NCBI GenBank assembly: GCA_965661005.1
Contig: CBFICB010000007.1
Span: 76,335-140,334 of the forward strand
Length of the DNA: 64,000 bases
Source: UBA5109 sp965661005
GTDB lineage: Bacteria; Pseudomonadota; Gammaproteobacteria; Pseudomonadales; Pseudohongiellaceae
Reading direction: 5' to 3'
Shown: positions 41,934 to 51,317 of the stretch, piece by piece
How positions within the stretch are numbered: the first letter of the stretch is position 1
Layout: each line of letters starts with the position of its first letter
The notes under the pieces: model-generated
Databases searched by the model: none
What the model saw: only the letters and a program-made list of their open reading frames with translations
Told to the model about the DNA's origin: nothing
Program-made: the position numbers and the translations under genes

Positions 41934-43769
41934 ATGGCATTACTCAGTATTTCAGAACCCGGACAAAGCCCTAGACGCAAGCAGATAGTGAAGCACGCTT
42001 TAGGTATTGATCTGGGTACTACCAATTCATTGGTTGCCACTGCCTCAGAAGAAGGCTCTTTTGTTATCAGCGACGAGCAAGGGAAAGCACTTTTACCTTC
42101 CGTTGTCAGGTATACAAAGGAAGTAAATATTATAGTTGGACAAGAAGCTCTGGATCGCTCGGAGCATATCAGTTCCGTTAAGCGTCTGATGGGCAGAGGC
42201 GCAAGTGACATCAAACATAAACTGTCTTATTCCTTAGTGGAGGCTGAATCCGGCGGCATGCCTTTGATAAAAACTCAGGCGGGTCTAAAAAGTCCAGTAG
42301 AAGTTTCTGCAGAAATACTAAAAGTCCTTGCTGCTAGAGGCAAAAAACATCTAGCGGCAGAAATCGATGGCGTTGTAATAACCGTGCCGGCATATTTTGA
42401 TGAAGCCCAACGTCAAGCTACTAAAGATGCTGCCAGAATTGCTGATTTAAAAGTTTTGCGCTTATTAAGTGAACCGACTGCGGCCGCTGTCGCCTATGGT
42501 TTAGATAAAAAACTTGAAGGGAATATCATTATTTTTGATCTTGGCGGAGGCACCTTTGATGTCTCGTTAATGAGACTGGAAAAAGGTGTTTTTGAAGTAT
42601 TGGCCACCGGTGGTGATACTGCTTTGGGTGGAGACGATTTTGATCGCGTTATTATGCAGTGGGTACAAGAACAAGCCCAAATAGAATTAGAGCAAGAACA
42701 AATCATTGAGCTTTCTTCAATCGCAAGAAAAGCCAAACATCAATTAACTTTAGATAAAAACGTTGAAATAAAATTTTCTGGCTGGTCTGGCGTTCTTAGT
42801 CGAGAGCACTATTATCAGCTTATAGATCCATTGATCGAGCAAACACTAAAAGCATGTCGACGTGTACTTCGAGATGCTGCATTGGGTATCCAGGAAATCA
42901 CTGATGTTGTAATGGTTGGTGGTTCAACACGCTCGCCTCGTGTCCAGGAAAAAGTGGAAGATTTTTTTAAGCAGCCATTATTGAATGAAATTGATCCTGA
43001 TCAGGTTGTTGCACTTGGCGCTGCGATACAGGCGGATATTCTGATTGGAAATAAATATGACAAGGATCTTTTACTGCTGGACGTTAATCCTCTTTCTTTA
43101 GGTATCGAAACCATGGGAAGCCTGGTGGAAAAAATCATTCCTCGCAACACAACCATTCCGGTAAGCAGGGCGCAAGAATTTACAACCTTCAAGGATGGGC
43201 AGACTGTGATGAGCCTACATGTTTTGCAAGGAGAGAGAGAGCTGGTAGAAGATTGTCGCTCATTGGCTAAATTTGAGCTGCGTGGCATTCCACCTATGGT
43301 TGCTGGTGCCGCAGTTATTCGAGTGTCGTTTCAGGTGGATGCAGACGGTTTGCTGTCAGTTGAAGCAGAAGAACAATCATCCGGAGTAAAAAGCAGCATT
43401 GTTGTAAAACCTTCTTTTGGCCTGAAAGAAAAAGAAATTGAGTCCATGATTAAATCATCACATCGTGAAGCAGAACATGACCGTGATATTCGAAGATTAA
43501 AAGAAAATGAAGTTGAAGCCTTGAGGATAATTGAGGCTATTGAGTCCGCCCTGTCACAGGATTCTGATTTGTTGGAAGAAGCCGAATTAACAGATCTGCA
43601 ACAGGCTTTGACTAAGTTACATAAGGTAATGAATAGTGGTGATGCCGATTTAATCCAGCAGCAGTCTGAGGCGCTTAATGAATTAAGTGTAACTTTTGCT
43701 GCCAGACGTATGGATAGTCAAATTTCTACTGCATTCAAGGGTAAAAAATTAGAAGAGGTTGATCGTTAA
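41934..43769 (+). CDS. hscA: Hsp70-type chaperone HscA
   Basis: 611 residues. The ATPase domain has GIDLGTTNSLVAT, IIFDLGGGTFDVSLM and VVMVGGSTRSPRVQ; the substrate domain follows from about residue 385. It is the dedicated Hsp70 that works on IscU's LPPVK peptide with HscB. The stop codon overlaps the fdx start (TAATG). Confidence 0.97.
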   Translation: MALLSISEPGQSPRRKQIVKHALGIDLGTTNSLVATASEEGSFVISDEQGKALLPSVVRYTKEVNIIVGQEALDRSEHISSVKRLMGRGASDIKHKLSYSLVEAESGGMPLIKTQAGLKSPVEVSAEILKVLAARGKKHLAAEIDGVVITVPAYFDEAQRQATKDAARIADLKVLRLLSEPTAAAVAYGLDKKLEGNIIIFDLGGGTFDVSLMRLEKGVFEVLATGGDTALGGDDFDRVIMQWVQEQAQIELEQEQIIELSSIARKAKHQLTLDKNVEIKFSGWSGVLSREHYYQLIDPLIEQTLKACRRVLRDAALGIQEITDVVMVGGSTRSPRVQEKVEDFFKQPLLNEIDPDQVVALGAAIQADILIGNKYDKDLLLLDVNPLSLGIETMGSLVEKIIPRNTTIPVSRAQEFTTFKDGQTVMSLHVLQGERELVEDCRSLAKFELRGIPPMVAGAAVIRVSFQVDADGLLSVEAEEQSSGVKSSIVVKPSFGLKEKEIESMIKSSHREAEHDRDIRRLKENEVEALRIIEAIESALSQDSDLLEEAELTDLQQALTKLHKVMNSGDADLIQQQSEALNELSVTFAARRMDSQISTAFKGKKLEEVDR

Positions 43770-44107
43770 TGCCAAAACTTATCTTTATGCCGCATCCTGA
43801 CCGCTGTCCTGACGGTTTGGAAATAGAAGCAGAGTCGGGTGAAAGCATTTTAAATATTGCATTGAAAAATGGTATAGATATTGAACATGCTTGCGAAAAG
43901 GCCTGTGCCTGCACAACTTGTCATGTGATTGTTCGTCAGGGTTTTGATTCTTTGGAAGAATCTGATGAAAACGAAGATGACATGCTGGACAAGGCCTGGG
44001 GTTTGGAACCGGATTCACGCTTAAGTTGTCAGGCCATGGTAGCCGATGAAGATTTGGTGATTGAAATTCCGAAGTACAATATCAATATGGTGTCGGAAGG
44101 GCATTAA
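43769..44107 (+). CDS. fdx: [2Fe-2S] ferredoxin of the isc operon
   Basis: 112 residues, adrenodoxin type. Ligand cysteines are C42, C48, C51 and C87, in ACEKACACTTCHV and LSCQAM; C46 is the extra cysteine also seen in E. coli Fdx. It gives electrons to cluster assembly. It shares one base with the hscA stop codon. Confidence 0.97.
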   Translation: MPKLIFMPHPDRCPDGLEIEAESGESILNIALKNGIDIEHACEKACACTTCHVIVRQGFDSLEESDENEDDMLDKAWGLEPDSRLSCQAMVADEDLVIEIPKYNINMVSEGH

Positions 44108-44110
44108 GCA

Positions 44111-44763
44111 ATGCTCAACATGAACTTTGCGCAAAAAGTCGTTATACATACCAAGGAGCAGAAATGGCAAGCCAGTCCAATGCCTGGTGTTTGGCGTAAG
44201 CCTCTAGCCAGAGAAGAAAAGGAGCGGGGGCATGCAACGAGTCTAGTTAAATATGATGCAGATTCTTCTTTTTTAAGAGCATGATCATCCTAAAGGCGAG
44301 GAAATATTCGTTTTAGAAGGCACATTCTCTGACAATACGGGCGATTATGGAAAAGGTCAGTACTTCAGAAATCCAAAGGGTTTTAGACATGCTCCCTTTA
44401 GTAAGGAGGGCTGCATCATTTTAGTCAAGCTGCATCAGTTTCATGCTGATGATACGGCACATGTCTTAATCGACACTAAAGACGGACACTGGCAGCAAGG
44501 GCATGGCAAATTAAGGGTAATGCCCTTACATACTCATTTAACTGAATCGACTGCACTTGTTTTTTTGGCCAGCGGGCACAAACTTTCAGCTGCATACCCA
44601 TTTTGGAGGTGAAGAAATCTATGTCATAAGTGGTGAGTTGATTGATGAGTTTGGTCATTACCCGCAAGGGACTTGGTTAAGAAGTCCTCATGGCAGTCAG
44701 CACAATCCATATGTATTAGTAGATACATTAATATGGGTAAAAACTGGACACTTAGAAATTTGA
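44111..44763 (+). pseudogene. ChrR-like double-cupin gene with two frameshifts
   Basis: Three frames in turn encode one protein. ATG 44111 opens in a first frame (QASPMPGVWRKPLAREE) to a stop at 44282; the homology continues in the next frame from HDHPKGEEIFVLEGTF to about 44560; and then in a third frame from FFWPAGTNFQLHTHFGGEEIY to 44763. Each piece matches a cupin_7 anti-sigma-factor-type domain: HDHPKGEE and HTHFGGEE are the metal-binding histidines of two tandem cupins, each followed by RNPKG.RHAP or RSPHGSQHNP. Both shifts are +1 and fall at or next to T runs (T6 at 44269-44274, T7 at 44560-44566). Undoing each by one base would give an intact protein of about 216 residues. It starts 3 bp after fdx. 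Confidence 0.8.
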
Positions 44764-44797
44764 TGAATTGTACTAAAAATATATATTAGGTCGTGAT

Positions 44798-44989
44798 ATG
44801 AAATGGACAGATACGATAGATATAGCCATTGAGCTAGTTGAGAAATACCCCGATATTGATCCTCAATATGTGAACTTTGTTGATTTACATCGTTGGGTAT
44901 GTGAACTGGAAGGATTCGATGATGATCCTGACAGGAGTGGGGAGAAGATACTAGAGGCTATTCAAATGGCCTGGATCGACGAGTCCTAG
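44798..44989 (+). CDS. iscX: Fe-S assembly protein IscX
   Basis: 63 residues, close to the E. coli length: MKWTDTIDIAIEL, YVNFVDLHRWVCELEGF and the acidic DDDPDRSGEKILEAIQMAWIDE. It binds IscS and may regulate its activity. Last gene of the isc set, separated from fdx by the broken cupin gene. Confidence 0.95.
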   Translation: MKWTDTIDIAIELVEKYPDIDPQYVNFVDLHRWVCELEGFDDDPDRSGEKILEAIQMAWIDES

Positions 44990-45041
44990 CTACAATATTT
45001 AGACTTCGTTACTTGCCAATAAAAAACTGCTCAGTCTCTTT

Positions 45042-45067
45042 TATAGGCCAGTAAATATAGGCCAGTA
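45042..45067. repeat. 12-bp direct repeat between iscX and ndk
   Basis: TATAGGCCAGTA occurs at 45042-45053 and 45056-45067, separated by AA; a partial third TATAGGC overlaps (45066-45072). Confidence 0.85.
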
Positions 45068-45276
45068 TAGGCTTTGTCTCATAATCTGGGTTATATCCTG
45101 CCTGGACTGCTCTCATACCACCATAACTGAATCATTGATGGATACCCAGCGGAAGTGAGAGAAGCGCAGATTGATGAGATTGATCAACAAAAATACTAAA
45201 TAAAGGTAAGAGCTACTAATTTGATCTTCTCTAGGCTAAGTAATTAAAAACCATACAAAAAAAACCTGAATATGCG

Positions 45277-45282
45277 TATAAT
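45277..45282 (+). promoter_or_regulatory. -10 box of ndk
   Basis: A perfect TATAAT followed by GCGCGCA lies 49 bp before the ndk ATG; a possible weak -35 (TACAAA) is at 45254-45259, 17 bp upstream. Confidence 0.55.
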
Positions 45283-45331
45283 GCGCGCACTTTGAATTTT
45301 GTAAGTAATTTCTTTATCTGGGAGTTAAGAG

Positions 45332-45763
45332 ATGGCTGTGGAACGAACTTTATCAATTATTAAACCTGATGCAATTGCCAAGAATGTTATTGGTGAAATA
45401 ATCAGCCGCTTCGAGAAAGGTGGACTCAAGGTTGTCGCTGCAAAAATGCTGCAATTAGATGACACACTGGCAGGTGGTTTTTACGCTGAACATAAAGAAC
45501 GCCCTTTTTATAATGACTTAGTTGAATTCATGACCTCAGGTCCTGTTATCGTTCAGGTTTTGGAAGGCGAAGATGCCATTTCAAAAAATCGCGATTTAAT
45601 GGGAGCGACTAATCCTGCTGAAGCTGCGCCAGGCACAATCCGCGCAGATTTTGCTAATTCTATTGATGCGAATGCTGTACATGGTTCTGATTCGGCAACA
45701 TCCGCGGAAAGAGAAGTTTCGTATTTCTTTAAGCCTGAGGAAATTTGTTCTCGTAAATTCTGA
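45332..45763 (+). CDS. ndk: nucleoside diphosphate kinase
   Basis: 143 residues. Active-site histidine H117 lies in NAVHGSDS, and ERTLSIIKPDA is the conserved start. It balances NTP pools by phosphate transfer from ATP. GGGAG precedes the ATG. It is 30 bp before rlmN. Confidence 0.98.
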   Translation: MAVERTLSIIKPDAIAKNVIGEIISRFEKGGLKVVAAKMLQLDDTLAGGFYAEHKERPFYNDLVEFMTSGPVIVQVLEGEDAISKNRDLMGATNPAEAAPGTIRADFANSIDANAVHGSDSATSAEREVSYFFKPEEICSRKF

Positions 45764-45793
45764 GGCAAGATCCTGTTTTAACAGGAAAAAAAT

Positions 45794-46936
45794 ATGCCGG
45801 CACAATTAACCAATTTACTTGGTCTAAGCAAAACTAAAATGGAGGCTTTTCTTCTTGGCCTGGGAGAAAAGCCTTTTCGCGCTATACAGTTGATGAAATG
45901 GATTCATCAGCAGGGCGAGACCGATTTCGATGCGATGACCAATATCAGTAAATCCTTGAGAGCAAGCCTCAAGGAATGCGCTGAGATACGCCCTCCTGTT
46001 ATTAAAGAATGTTATGAAGCTGCTGATGGATGTTTCAAATGGATAGTTGAAGTGACCAGTGGCAGTTCTGTTGAAATGGTTTATATCCCGGAGGCGAGCA
46101 GAGGCACCTTATGTATCTCTTCACAGGCAGGTTGTAGCCTGGACTGTAAATTTTGTGCGACAGGGAAACAGGGCTTCAACAGTGATTTAACAACGGCTGA
46201 AATTATCGGCCAGCTTTGGCTGGTTAATCAGGCCTTTAATACTTTTGGTAGTAAGGCGATCCGTAAAGTAAGCAATGTGGTGATGATGGGCATGGGCGAG
46301 CCTTTGATGAATTTTGATAATGTTATGGATGCTGTTGGCCTGATGATGGAAGATAACTGTTATGGTCTTTCAAAACGACGAGTAACTATCAGCACCTCAG
46401 GTGTCGTGCCTAAAATTTATGAAATGCAAGAGCATACTGATGCTTCAATAGCGGTTTCATTGCATGCACCAAATGATGAATTACGCAGTGAAATTGTTCC
46501 GATAAATCGTAAATACCCTATTAAAGAATTGTTGACTAGCGTAAACGCTTATCTGGATTCTTTAACAGACAACCGTGTTGCTACAATTGAATATATTTTA
46601 ATTTCCGGTGTAAATGATCATCGACAACATGCCAGAGAATTAGCTCAGGTATTGAAAGAGACTCCCTGCAAAATCAACTTGATTCCGTTTAATCCTTTTG
46701 CTGGCTCTGACTATACTCGCTCTTCTGATTCAGCCATTAGTAATTTTCGTAAAATATTACAGGAAGCAGGTTACATTGTGACCATTCGCACCACTCGTGG
46801 TGATGAAATCGGCGCTGCTTGTGGGCAATTGGTAGGACAGGTTGATGATACTACTCGCAGAAGTGCACGACACCTAGCTGCACAGGAAAAAAAATGGCAA
46901 CAAAGCAATCTGGTTCAGAGTCTAAAAGTTCAATAA
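45794..46936 (+). CDS. rlmN: 23S rRNA / tRNA adenine-C2 methyltransferase
   Basis: 380 residues of radical-SAM methylsynthase. The [4Fe-4S] cysteines are C114, C118 and C121 (CSLDCKFC), and C343 in GAACGQLVG matches the methyl-carrying cysteine. It methylates A2503 of 23S rRNA and A37 of some tRNAs. Its place after ndk is typical. Confidence 0.97.
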   Translation: MPAQLTNLLGLSKTKMEAFLLGLGEKPFRAIQLMKWIHQQGETDFDAMTNISKSLRASLKECAEIRPPVIKECYEAADGCFKWIVEVTSGSSVEMVYIPEASRGTLCISSQAGCSLDCKFCATGKQGFNSDLTTAEIIGQLWLVNQAFNTFGSKAIRKVSNVVMMGMGEPLMNFDNVMDAVGLMMEDNCYGLSKRRVTISTSGVVPKIYEMQEHTDASIAVSLHAPNDELRSEIVPINRKYPIKELLTSVNAYLDSLTDNRVATIEYILISGVNDHRQHARELAQVLKETPCKINLIPFNPFAGSDYTRSSDSAISNFRKILQEAGYIVTIRTTRGDEIGAACGQLVGQVDDTTRRSARHLAAQEKKWQQSNLVQSLKVQ

Positions 46937-46971
46937 TATGTTAGGCTACCCAGGTTGATTATAGTCTTGAA

Positions 46972-47760
46972 ATGGTAAATAAAATGCGAAGCTTGACTGG
47001 TTCCGTCATTGTATTTTTGAGTGTCATTCTTTCATCCTGTGTGAGTGAAACCACAGGAGGGTTTGACCGAGCTGACCCGGAAGAAACACTGGATGTTTAC
47101 CTGCAGTTAGCACTGGGCTATGTCGAGCAGCAAGATTTAACTCAAGCAAGAAGGCATTTAGGCAACGCTTCAGCAATCGATCCAAATAATAGTGATGTTT
47201 TTGAGATTTGGGGGCTGGTATATACACTTGAAGGTGACCTGGATTTGGCCGATGAAAGTTTCCTTAGAGCCCTGCGACTGGATTCCAGCAATTCACAAGT
47301 AAGAAATAATTATGCGGCCTTTCTTTTTGCCAATGGCCGTTATCAAGAAGCCTATGACCAACTGGCAGAGGTGGTTCAAGACACGGAATATACGGGGCGT
47401 TCTCAGGCATTTGAGAATATGGGTTTAGCCTCTTTGCAATTGAACCAGTTGGACGCGGCTGCATTTGCCTTCAACCGGGCTTTGCAGTTAAACAGCAATC
47501 GAATACGTTCGAACTTTGAGCTTGCAGATATTTATTTACGACAGGAAAATCTTCCAGATGCAGAACGTTATTATCAAAGTTGCCTAACCCTAAGGCAGTT
47601 TTTTAATATTCAACACAGTGCCAGGAGTCTCTGGATAGGAATCAAGCTTGAGCAAGCTCGTGGGCGGTATAACCAAATGCTAGATTATGGAGCAATCTTG
47701 GCTGAGCTTTATCCGGAATCTTCTGAATATAATCTTTATCAGGAATTATTAAATGAATAA
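46972..47760 (+). CDS. pilW: type IV pilus biogenesis/stability lipoprotein PilW
   Basis: 262 residues. A lipoprotein signal ends in LSSC (residue about 23), followed by TPR repeats (YVEQQDLTQARRHL, GRYQEAYDQL, NLPDAERYYQ). PilW/PilF stabilises the outer-membrane secretin PilQ in pilus systems. The rodZ start overlaps its end by 8 bp, giving the known rlmN-pilW-rodZ-ispG order. The pilus genes themselves are not in the window. Confidence 0.9.
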   Translation: MVNKMRSLTGSVIVFLSVILSSCVSETTGGFDRADPEETLDVYLQLALGYVEQQDLTQARRHLGNASAIDPNNSDVFEIWGLVYTLEGDLDLADESFLRALRLDSSNSQVRNNYAAFLFANGRYQEAYDQLAEVVQDTEYTGRSQAFENMGLASLQLNQLDAAAFAFNRALQLNSNRIRSNFELADIYLRQENLPDAERYYQSCLTLRQFFNIQHSARSLWIGIKLEQARGRYNQMLDYGAILAELYPESSEYNLYQELLNE

Positions 47761-48247
47761 TCAAAATTCAACAACTGAGTCTGAAAAAGATACAGAACTG
47801 AAAGAATCACTTAATGGTGAACAGGAGCTATGGCCTTCTCCTGGGAAAATGCTTAAAAGCTTACGAGAGGATTTAGGTTATAGTCCAGAAAAAGTATCCG
47901 AGTCTATCTATATTACTGCGCACTATGTGAAAGCCCTTGAAGATGATAATTATGAAAAATTACCCGGGCATACCTTTATAAAGGGCTACTATAAAGCTTA
48001 TGCTGAATTTTTAGGTGCAGATATAGAACATGTTCTTAATTGTTATGTAAATTATCTGGAAAATTCGAGTCAGCAAGATACTCAAGAAGCGCAGGCTGAT
48101 GAAATAAAAAATCGCAACAAATCTATCTTGTGGGTATCAGCTGGGGTTGTTTTGCTAGTCCTAATTGCAGCTGGCATATGGATGATGAGTAGTGCAAATG
48201 CTTTGCCTGACCCTGCAGTCTCGGAAAAAATTTATGAAGAAAGATAG
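47753..48247 (+). CDS. rodZ: RodZ-like helix-turn-helix membrane protein, short form
   Basis: 164 residues: a cytoplasmic HTH_25 domain (GKMLKSLREDLGYSPEKVSES..YVKALEDDNYEKLPG.TFIKGY), a linker and one transmembrane helix (about 127-147). The last 15 residues are outside the membrane. The periplasmic DUF4115 domain of full-length RodZ (about 330 residues) is missing; no trace of it is seen before ispG. The HTH that contacts MreB is the part retained. Position in the rlmN-ispG cluster supports the name. Confidence 0.85.
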   Translation: MNNQNSTTESEKDTELKESLNGEQELWPSPGKMLKSLREDLGYSPEKVSESIYITAHYVKALEDDNYEKLPGHTFIKGYYKAYAEFLGADIEHVLNCYVNYLENSSQQDTQEAQADEIKNRNKSILWVSAGVVLLVLIAAGIWMMSSANALPDPAVSEKIYEER

Positions 48248-49349
48248 TCCTATAATTCGCCGTAAGTCTCGTCAAATTATGGTAGGTAATGTACCTGTTG
48301 GTGGAGATGCGCCAATTGCTGTTCAGAGCATGACCAACACAGAAACCACTGATGTTAGTGCAACGCTCAATCAAGTCAAAGGCCTGGAGAAAGTGGGCGT
48401 GGATATTGTTCGAGTATCCGTGCCCTCCATAGAAGCAGCTGATGCATTCAAGGAAATTCGAGATCAGGCTAATGTTCCTTTAATAGCGGATATTCATTTT
48501 GACCATAAAATAGCACTCAAAGTACTGGAATTAGGCGTTGACTGTCTGCGTATTAATCCTGGCAATATAGGTCGGGAAGAGAAGATAAGAGCCGTTATTG
48601 AGTCGGCGAAAGACAAGAATGTTCCTTTACGTATTGGTGTGAATGCAGGTTCCTTGGGAAAAGAACTATTACGCAAATATAAAGAGCCCAATGCAGATGC
48701 AATGGTGGAATCTGCATTACAGCAAATTGATATTCTGGATTCTTATGATTTTCAGGATTTTAAAGTCAGTTTGAAAGCGTCGGAGGTGTTTATGACTGTG
48801 GAGGCCTACCGCAAGTTGGCGCCACAAATAGAGCAGCCATTACATTTGGGCATTACTGAAGCAGGAGGTTTACGTTCAGGTACAATCAAATCATCTATAG
48901 GCCTTGGATTACTTTTAATGGATGGAATCGGAGATACGATTCGTGTCTCTCTGGCCGCAGATCCAGTCGAAGAAGTTAAAGTCGGATTTGATATTTTAAA
49001 AAGTCTCCGCCTACGAAGCAAAGGGGTTAATCTAGTAGCTTGCCCAAGTTGCTCAAGACAAAATTTCGATGTAATCGCCACGGTAAATGAATTGGAATCC
49101 AGGCTTGAAGATATAACGACACCAGTGCATGTTTCAGTTGTCGGATGTATAGTAAACGGCCCCGGCGAAGCGAAAATAGCAGATATAGGTTTAACAGGCG
49201 CAACACCAGTCAATATGTCATACATTAATGGAAAGACCAGTCATAAAATTAACAATGAGAATCTGGTTGATGAGCTTGAAGCTATGGTGCGCGCTAAAGT
49301 CGCCGGTATAGAAGCAGAAGCTGCAAAGGCCACAGAAAAAACAGGGTAA
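48234..49349 (+). CDS. ispG: 4-hydroxy-3-methylbut-2-enyl-diphosphate synthase
   Basis: 371 residues of the MEP isoprenoid pathway: a TIM-barrel domain and a C-terminal [4Fe-4S] domain with C270, C273, C305 and E312, the same positions as in E. coli. I start at ATG 48234 (GGA 8 nt before it), overlapping rodZ by 14 bp; a longer frame begins inside rodZ at 48192. Its cluster comes from the isc system in this same window. Confidence 0.97.
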   Translation: MKKDSPIIRRKSRQIMVGNVPVGGDAPIAVQSMTNTETTDVSATLNQVKGLEKVGVDIVRVSVPSIEAADAFKEIRDQANVPLIADIHFDHKIALKVLELGVDCLRINPGNIGREEKIRAVIESAKDKNVPLRIGVNAGSLGKELLRKYKEPNADAMVESALQQIDILDSYDFQDFKVSLKASEVFMTVEAYRKLAPQIEQPLHLGITEAGGLRSGTIKSSIGLGLLLMDGIGDTIRVSLAADPVEEVKVGFDILKSLRLRSKGVNLVACPSCSRQNFDVIATVNELESRLEDITTPVHVSVVGCIVNGPGEAKIADIGLTGATPVNMSYINGKTSHKINNENLVDELEAMVRAKVAGIEAEAAKATEKTG

Positions 49350-49355
49350 GCCAGG

Positions 49356-50624
49356 TTGTCCAAAGCAAAAATACAAGCCATTCGCGGCATGAATGATGTG
49401 CTGCCGAATCAATCCCCCCATTGGCAGTATCTAGAAGAACATATACGGCAATTGATGGCGGCCTATGCCTATAACGAAATTCGCTTCCCGGTTCTTGAAC
49501 AAACGCAGCTTTTCAAACGTTCGATTGGCGATGCTACAGATATCGTTGAGAAAGAAATGTACACCTTCGAGGATAGAAACGGGGATAGTCTAAGTCTTCG
49601 TCCAGAAGGAACTGCTTCTTGCGTAAGGGCAGCCGAACAGCATGGCTTGCTATATAACCAGATACAAAAACTTTGGTATATGGGCCCCATGTATCGACAT
49701 GAACGTCCTCAAAAAGGTCGCTATCGCCAGTTTTATCAGTTTGGTGTTGAAGCCTTTGGCATGTCTGCCAGCACAATAGAATCTGAAGTCATCCTATTAA
49801 GTGCGGCGCTTTGGAAGAATATTGGGCTAAGCGAATACCTGACACTGGAAGTTAATAATCTTGGAACGCCCGCTAATCGCGTCGCTTATAGTGAAGCGTT
49901 GCGTACTTATCTATTAAATCTTAAAGATGCACTGGATGAAGATAGTCAACGCCGTCTAGATAGCAATGTATTAAGGATTCTTGATAGTAAAAACCCTGAA
50001 ACGCAAGCTCTTCTGGAAAATGCGCCTGTACTTGAAGATTTTATTGATACAGATTCGCAAGCCGAGTTTGAAAAACTTTTATCGATACTTACTGATGCCG
50101 GAATTAGATATAAAAATAACTCCCGTCTGGTGCGTGGTTTGGATTATTACAATGGTATGGTTTTTGAGTGGACAACCCAGGAATTAGGTGCTCAAGCAAC
50201 GGTCTGTGCAGGTGGTCGTTATGATGGTCTGGTTAAACAACTTGGCGGAGGTGATACACCGGCTGTTGGCTTTGCCATGGGAATGGAAAGAGTTTTGTTG
50301 ATGCTTGAGGACTTGGGAAAAGTACCTGAAGCTGTTGGTCAAGGCGTGGATATTTTTATAGTGCTTATTGGTGATCAAAATCAGGCAAAAGGCTTGTTGT
50401 TAGCAGAAAATATACGCCTGGCAATGCCCTCATTAAGAGTTTTGACCCACTGTGGAGGAGGCAAATATAATAGCCAGCTCAAAAAAGCCTATGCCAGTGG
50501 TGCACATTGTGTTTTGGTGCTGGAATCTGATGAAATAAAACTAAAAATGCTTGATGATGAGGGTCAGAATGAAGCTCTGGACAGTCAGGCAGTAATTAGC
50601 AGGCTGGATAAAATATTTACATAA
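49356..50624 (+). CDS. hisS: histidyl-tRNA synthetase
   Basis: 422 residues, class II: RGMNDVLP, motif 2 (PMYRHERPQKGRYRQF), the histidine motif VRGLDYYNG and GGRYDGLV, motif 3 GFAMGMERVL, and an anticodon-binding C-terminus. The start is TTG, 6 bp after ispG; there is no close ATG in frame before RGMND. Confidence 0.97.
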   Translation: MSKAKIQAIRGMNDVLPNQSPHWQYLEEHIRQLMAAYAYNEIRFPVLEQTQLFKRSIGDATDIVEKEMYTFEDRNGDSLSLRPEGTASCVRAAEQHGLLYNQIQKLWYMGPMYRHERPQKGRYRQFYQFGVEAFGMSASTIESEVILLSAALWKNIGLSEYLTLEVNNLGTPANRVAYSEALRTYLLNLKDALDEDSQRRLDSNVLRILDSKNPETQALLENAPVLEDFIDTDSQAEFEKLLSILTDAGIRYKNNSRLVRGLDYYNGMVFEWTTQELGAQATVCAGGRYDGLVKQLGGGDTPAVGFAMGMERVLLMLEDLGKVPEAVGQGVDIFIVLIGDQNQAKGLLLAENIRLAMPSLRVLTHCGGGKYNSQLKKAYASGAHCVLVLESDEIKLKMLDDEGQNEALDSQAVISRLDKIFT

Positions 50625-50647
50625 TTCTAAAAACTTAGGAGTTAGAC

Positions 50648-51307
50648 TTGGCTTACGATACTGATGAAGAACAAATTGAAGCGATAAAGGGCTGGTGGGA
50701 AGAAAACGGTACCAGCGTTATTGTAGGCATTATACTTGTGCTGGCCGTGCTTTTCGGTTCTCGTTATTGGCAGTCATCGCAAAACGCTAGCGCTGAGCTC
50801 GCCTCGGATATCTATACCCAAATGTCTGATACTGTACAGGCAGATTTTGATTTGAATATTGATGATGAGGCATTGGGTGCCGTCTCAAACTGGCATAATG
50901 AATTAAAAACCAATTTTTCGAATAGTATATACAGTCGCTATTCTGCCTTATTAATGGCACGCCTTTATGTGCAAAGAAATGAACTAGCAAATGCGGAAAA
51001 TGAGCTGCGGTGGATACTGGATAACCCTGGCTTGGGTTTTTTAAAGAGTATTGACGATGAGATGGCTTTAACCACACGCGGTCGTTTGGCTAGAGTTATT
51101 ATCGCGCAAGGTAATGCCGAGGCTGCTTTGCAACTATTGAATGAAGTTGACCCCGGCACCTTTGTTGGAATTTTTGCTGAAATTGAAGGTGATGCCTATG
51201 TTGAGCTTGGCCGCTTCCCAGAGGCTATAGAGGCTTACCAAACTGCGCTTACGCTGGGCACTAATACAGATGTTGTTGAATTGAAGCTTAATGATTTGCG
51301 CTCCTAG
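50648..51307 (+). CDS. yfgM: YfgM family periplasmic TPR protein
   Basis: 219 residues with a short cytoplasmic N-terminus, one helix (about 22-41) and a periplasmic TPR region. The start EEQIEAIKGWWEENGT is the family signature. E. coli YfgM associates with SecYEG and PpiD. TTG start, with AGGAG 7 nt before. Confidence 0.92.
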   Translation: MAYDTDEEQIEAIKGWWEENGTSVIVGIILVLAVLFGSRYWQSSQNASAELASDIYTQMSDTVQADFDLNIDDEALGAVSNWHNELKTNFSNSIYSRYSALLMARLYVQRNELANAENELRWILDNPGLGFLKSIDDEMALTTRGRLARVIIAQGNAEAALQLLNEVDPGTFVGIFAEIEGDAYVELGRFPEAIEAYQTALTLGTNTDVVELKLNDLRS

Positions 51308-51317
51308 AAGTACTTAC

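Larger units (their letters stand above)
44990..45331. other. 342-bp gap before ndk, with 12-bp duplication
   Basis: No gene seen. It contains the direct repeat TATAGGCCAGTA at 45042-45053 and 45056-45067, with a further TATAGGC overlapping at its end, and the ndk promoter near the right end. The rest shows nothing I can support. Confidence 0.6.
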
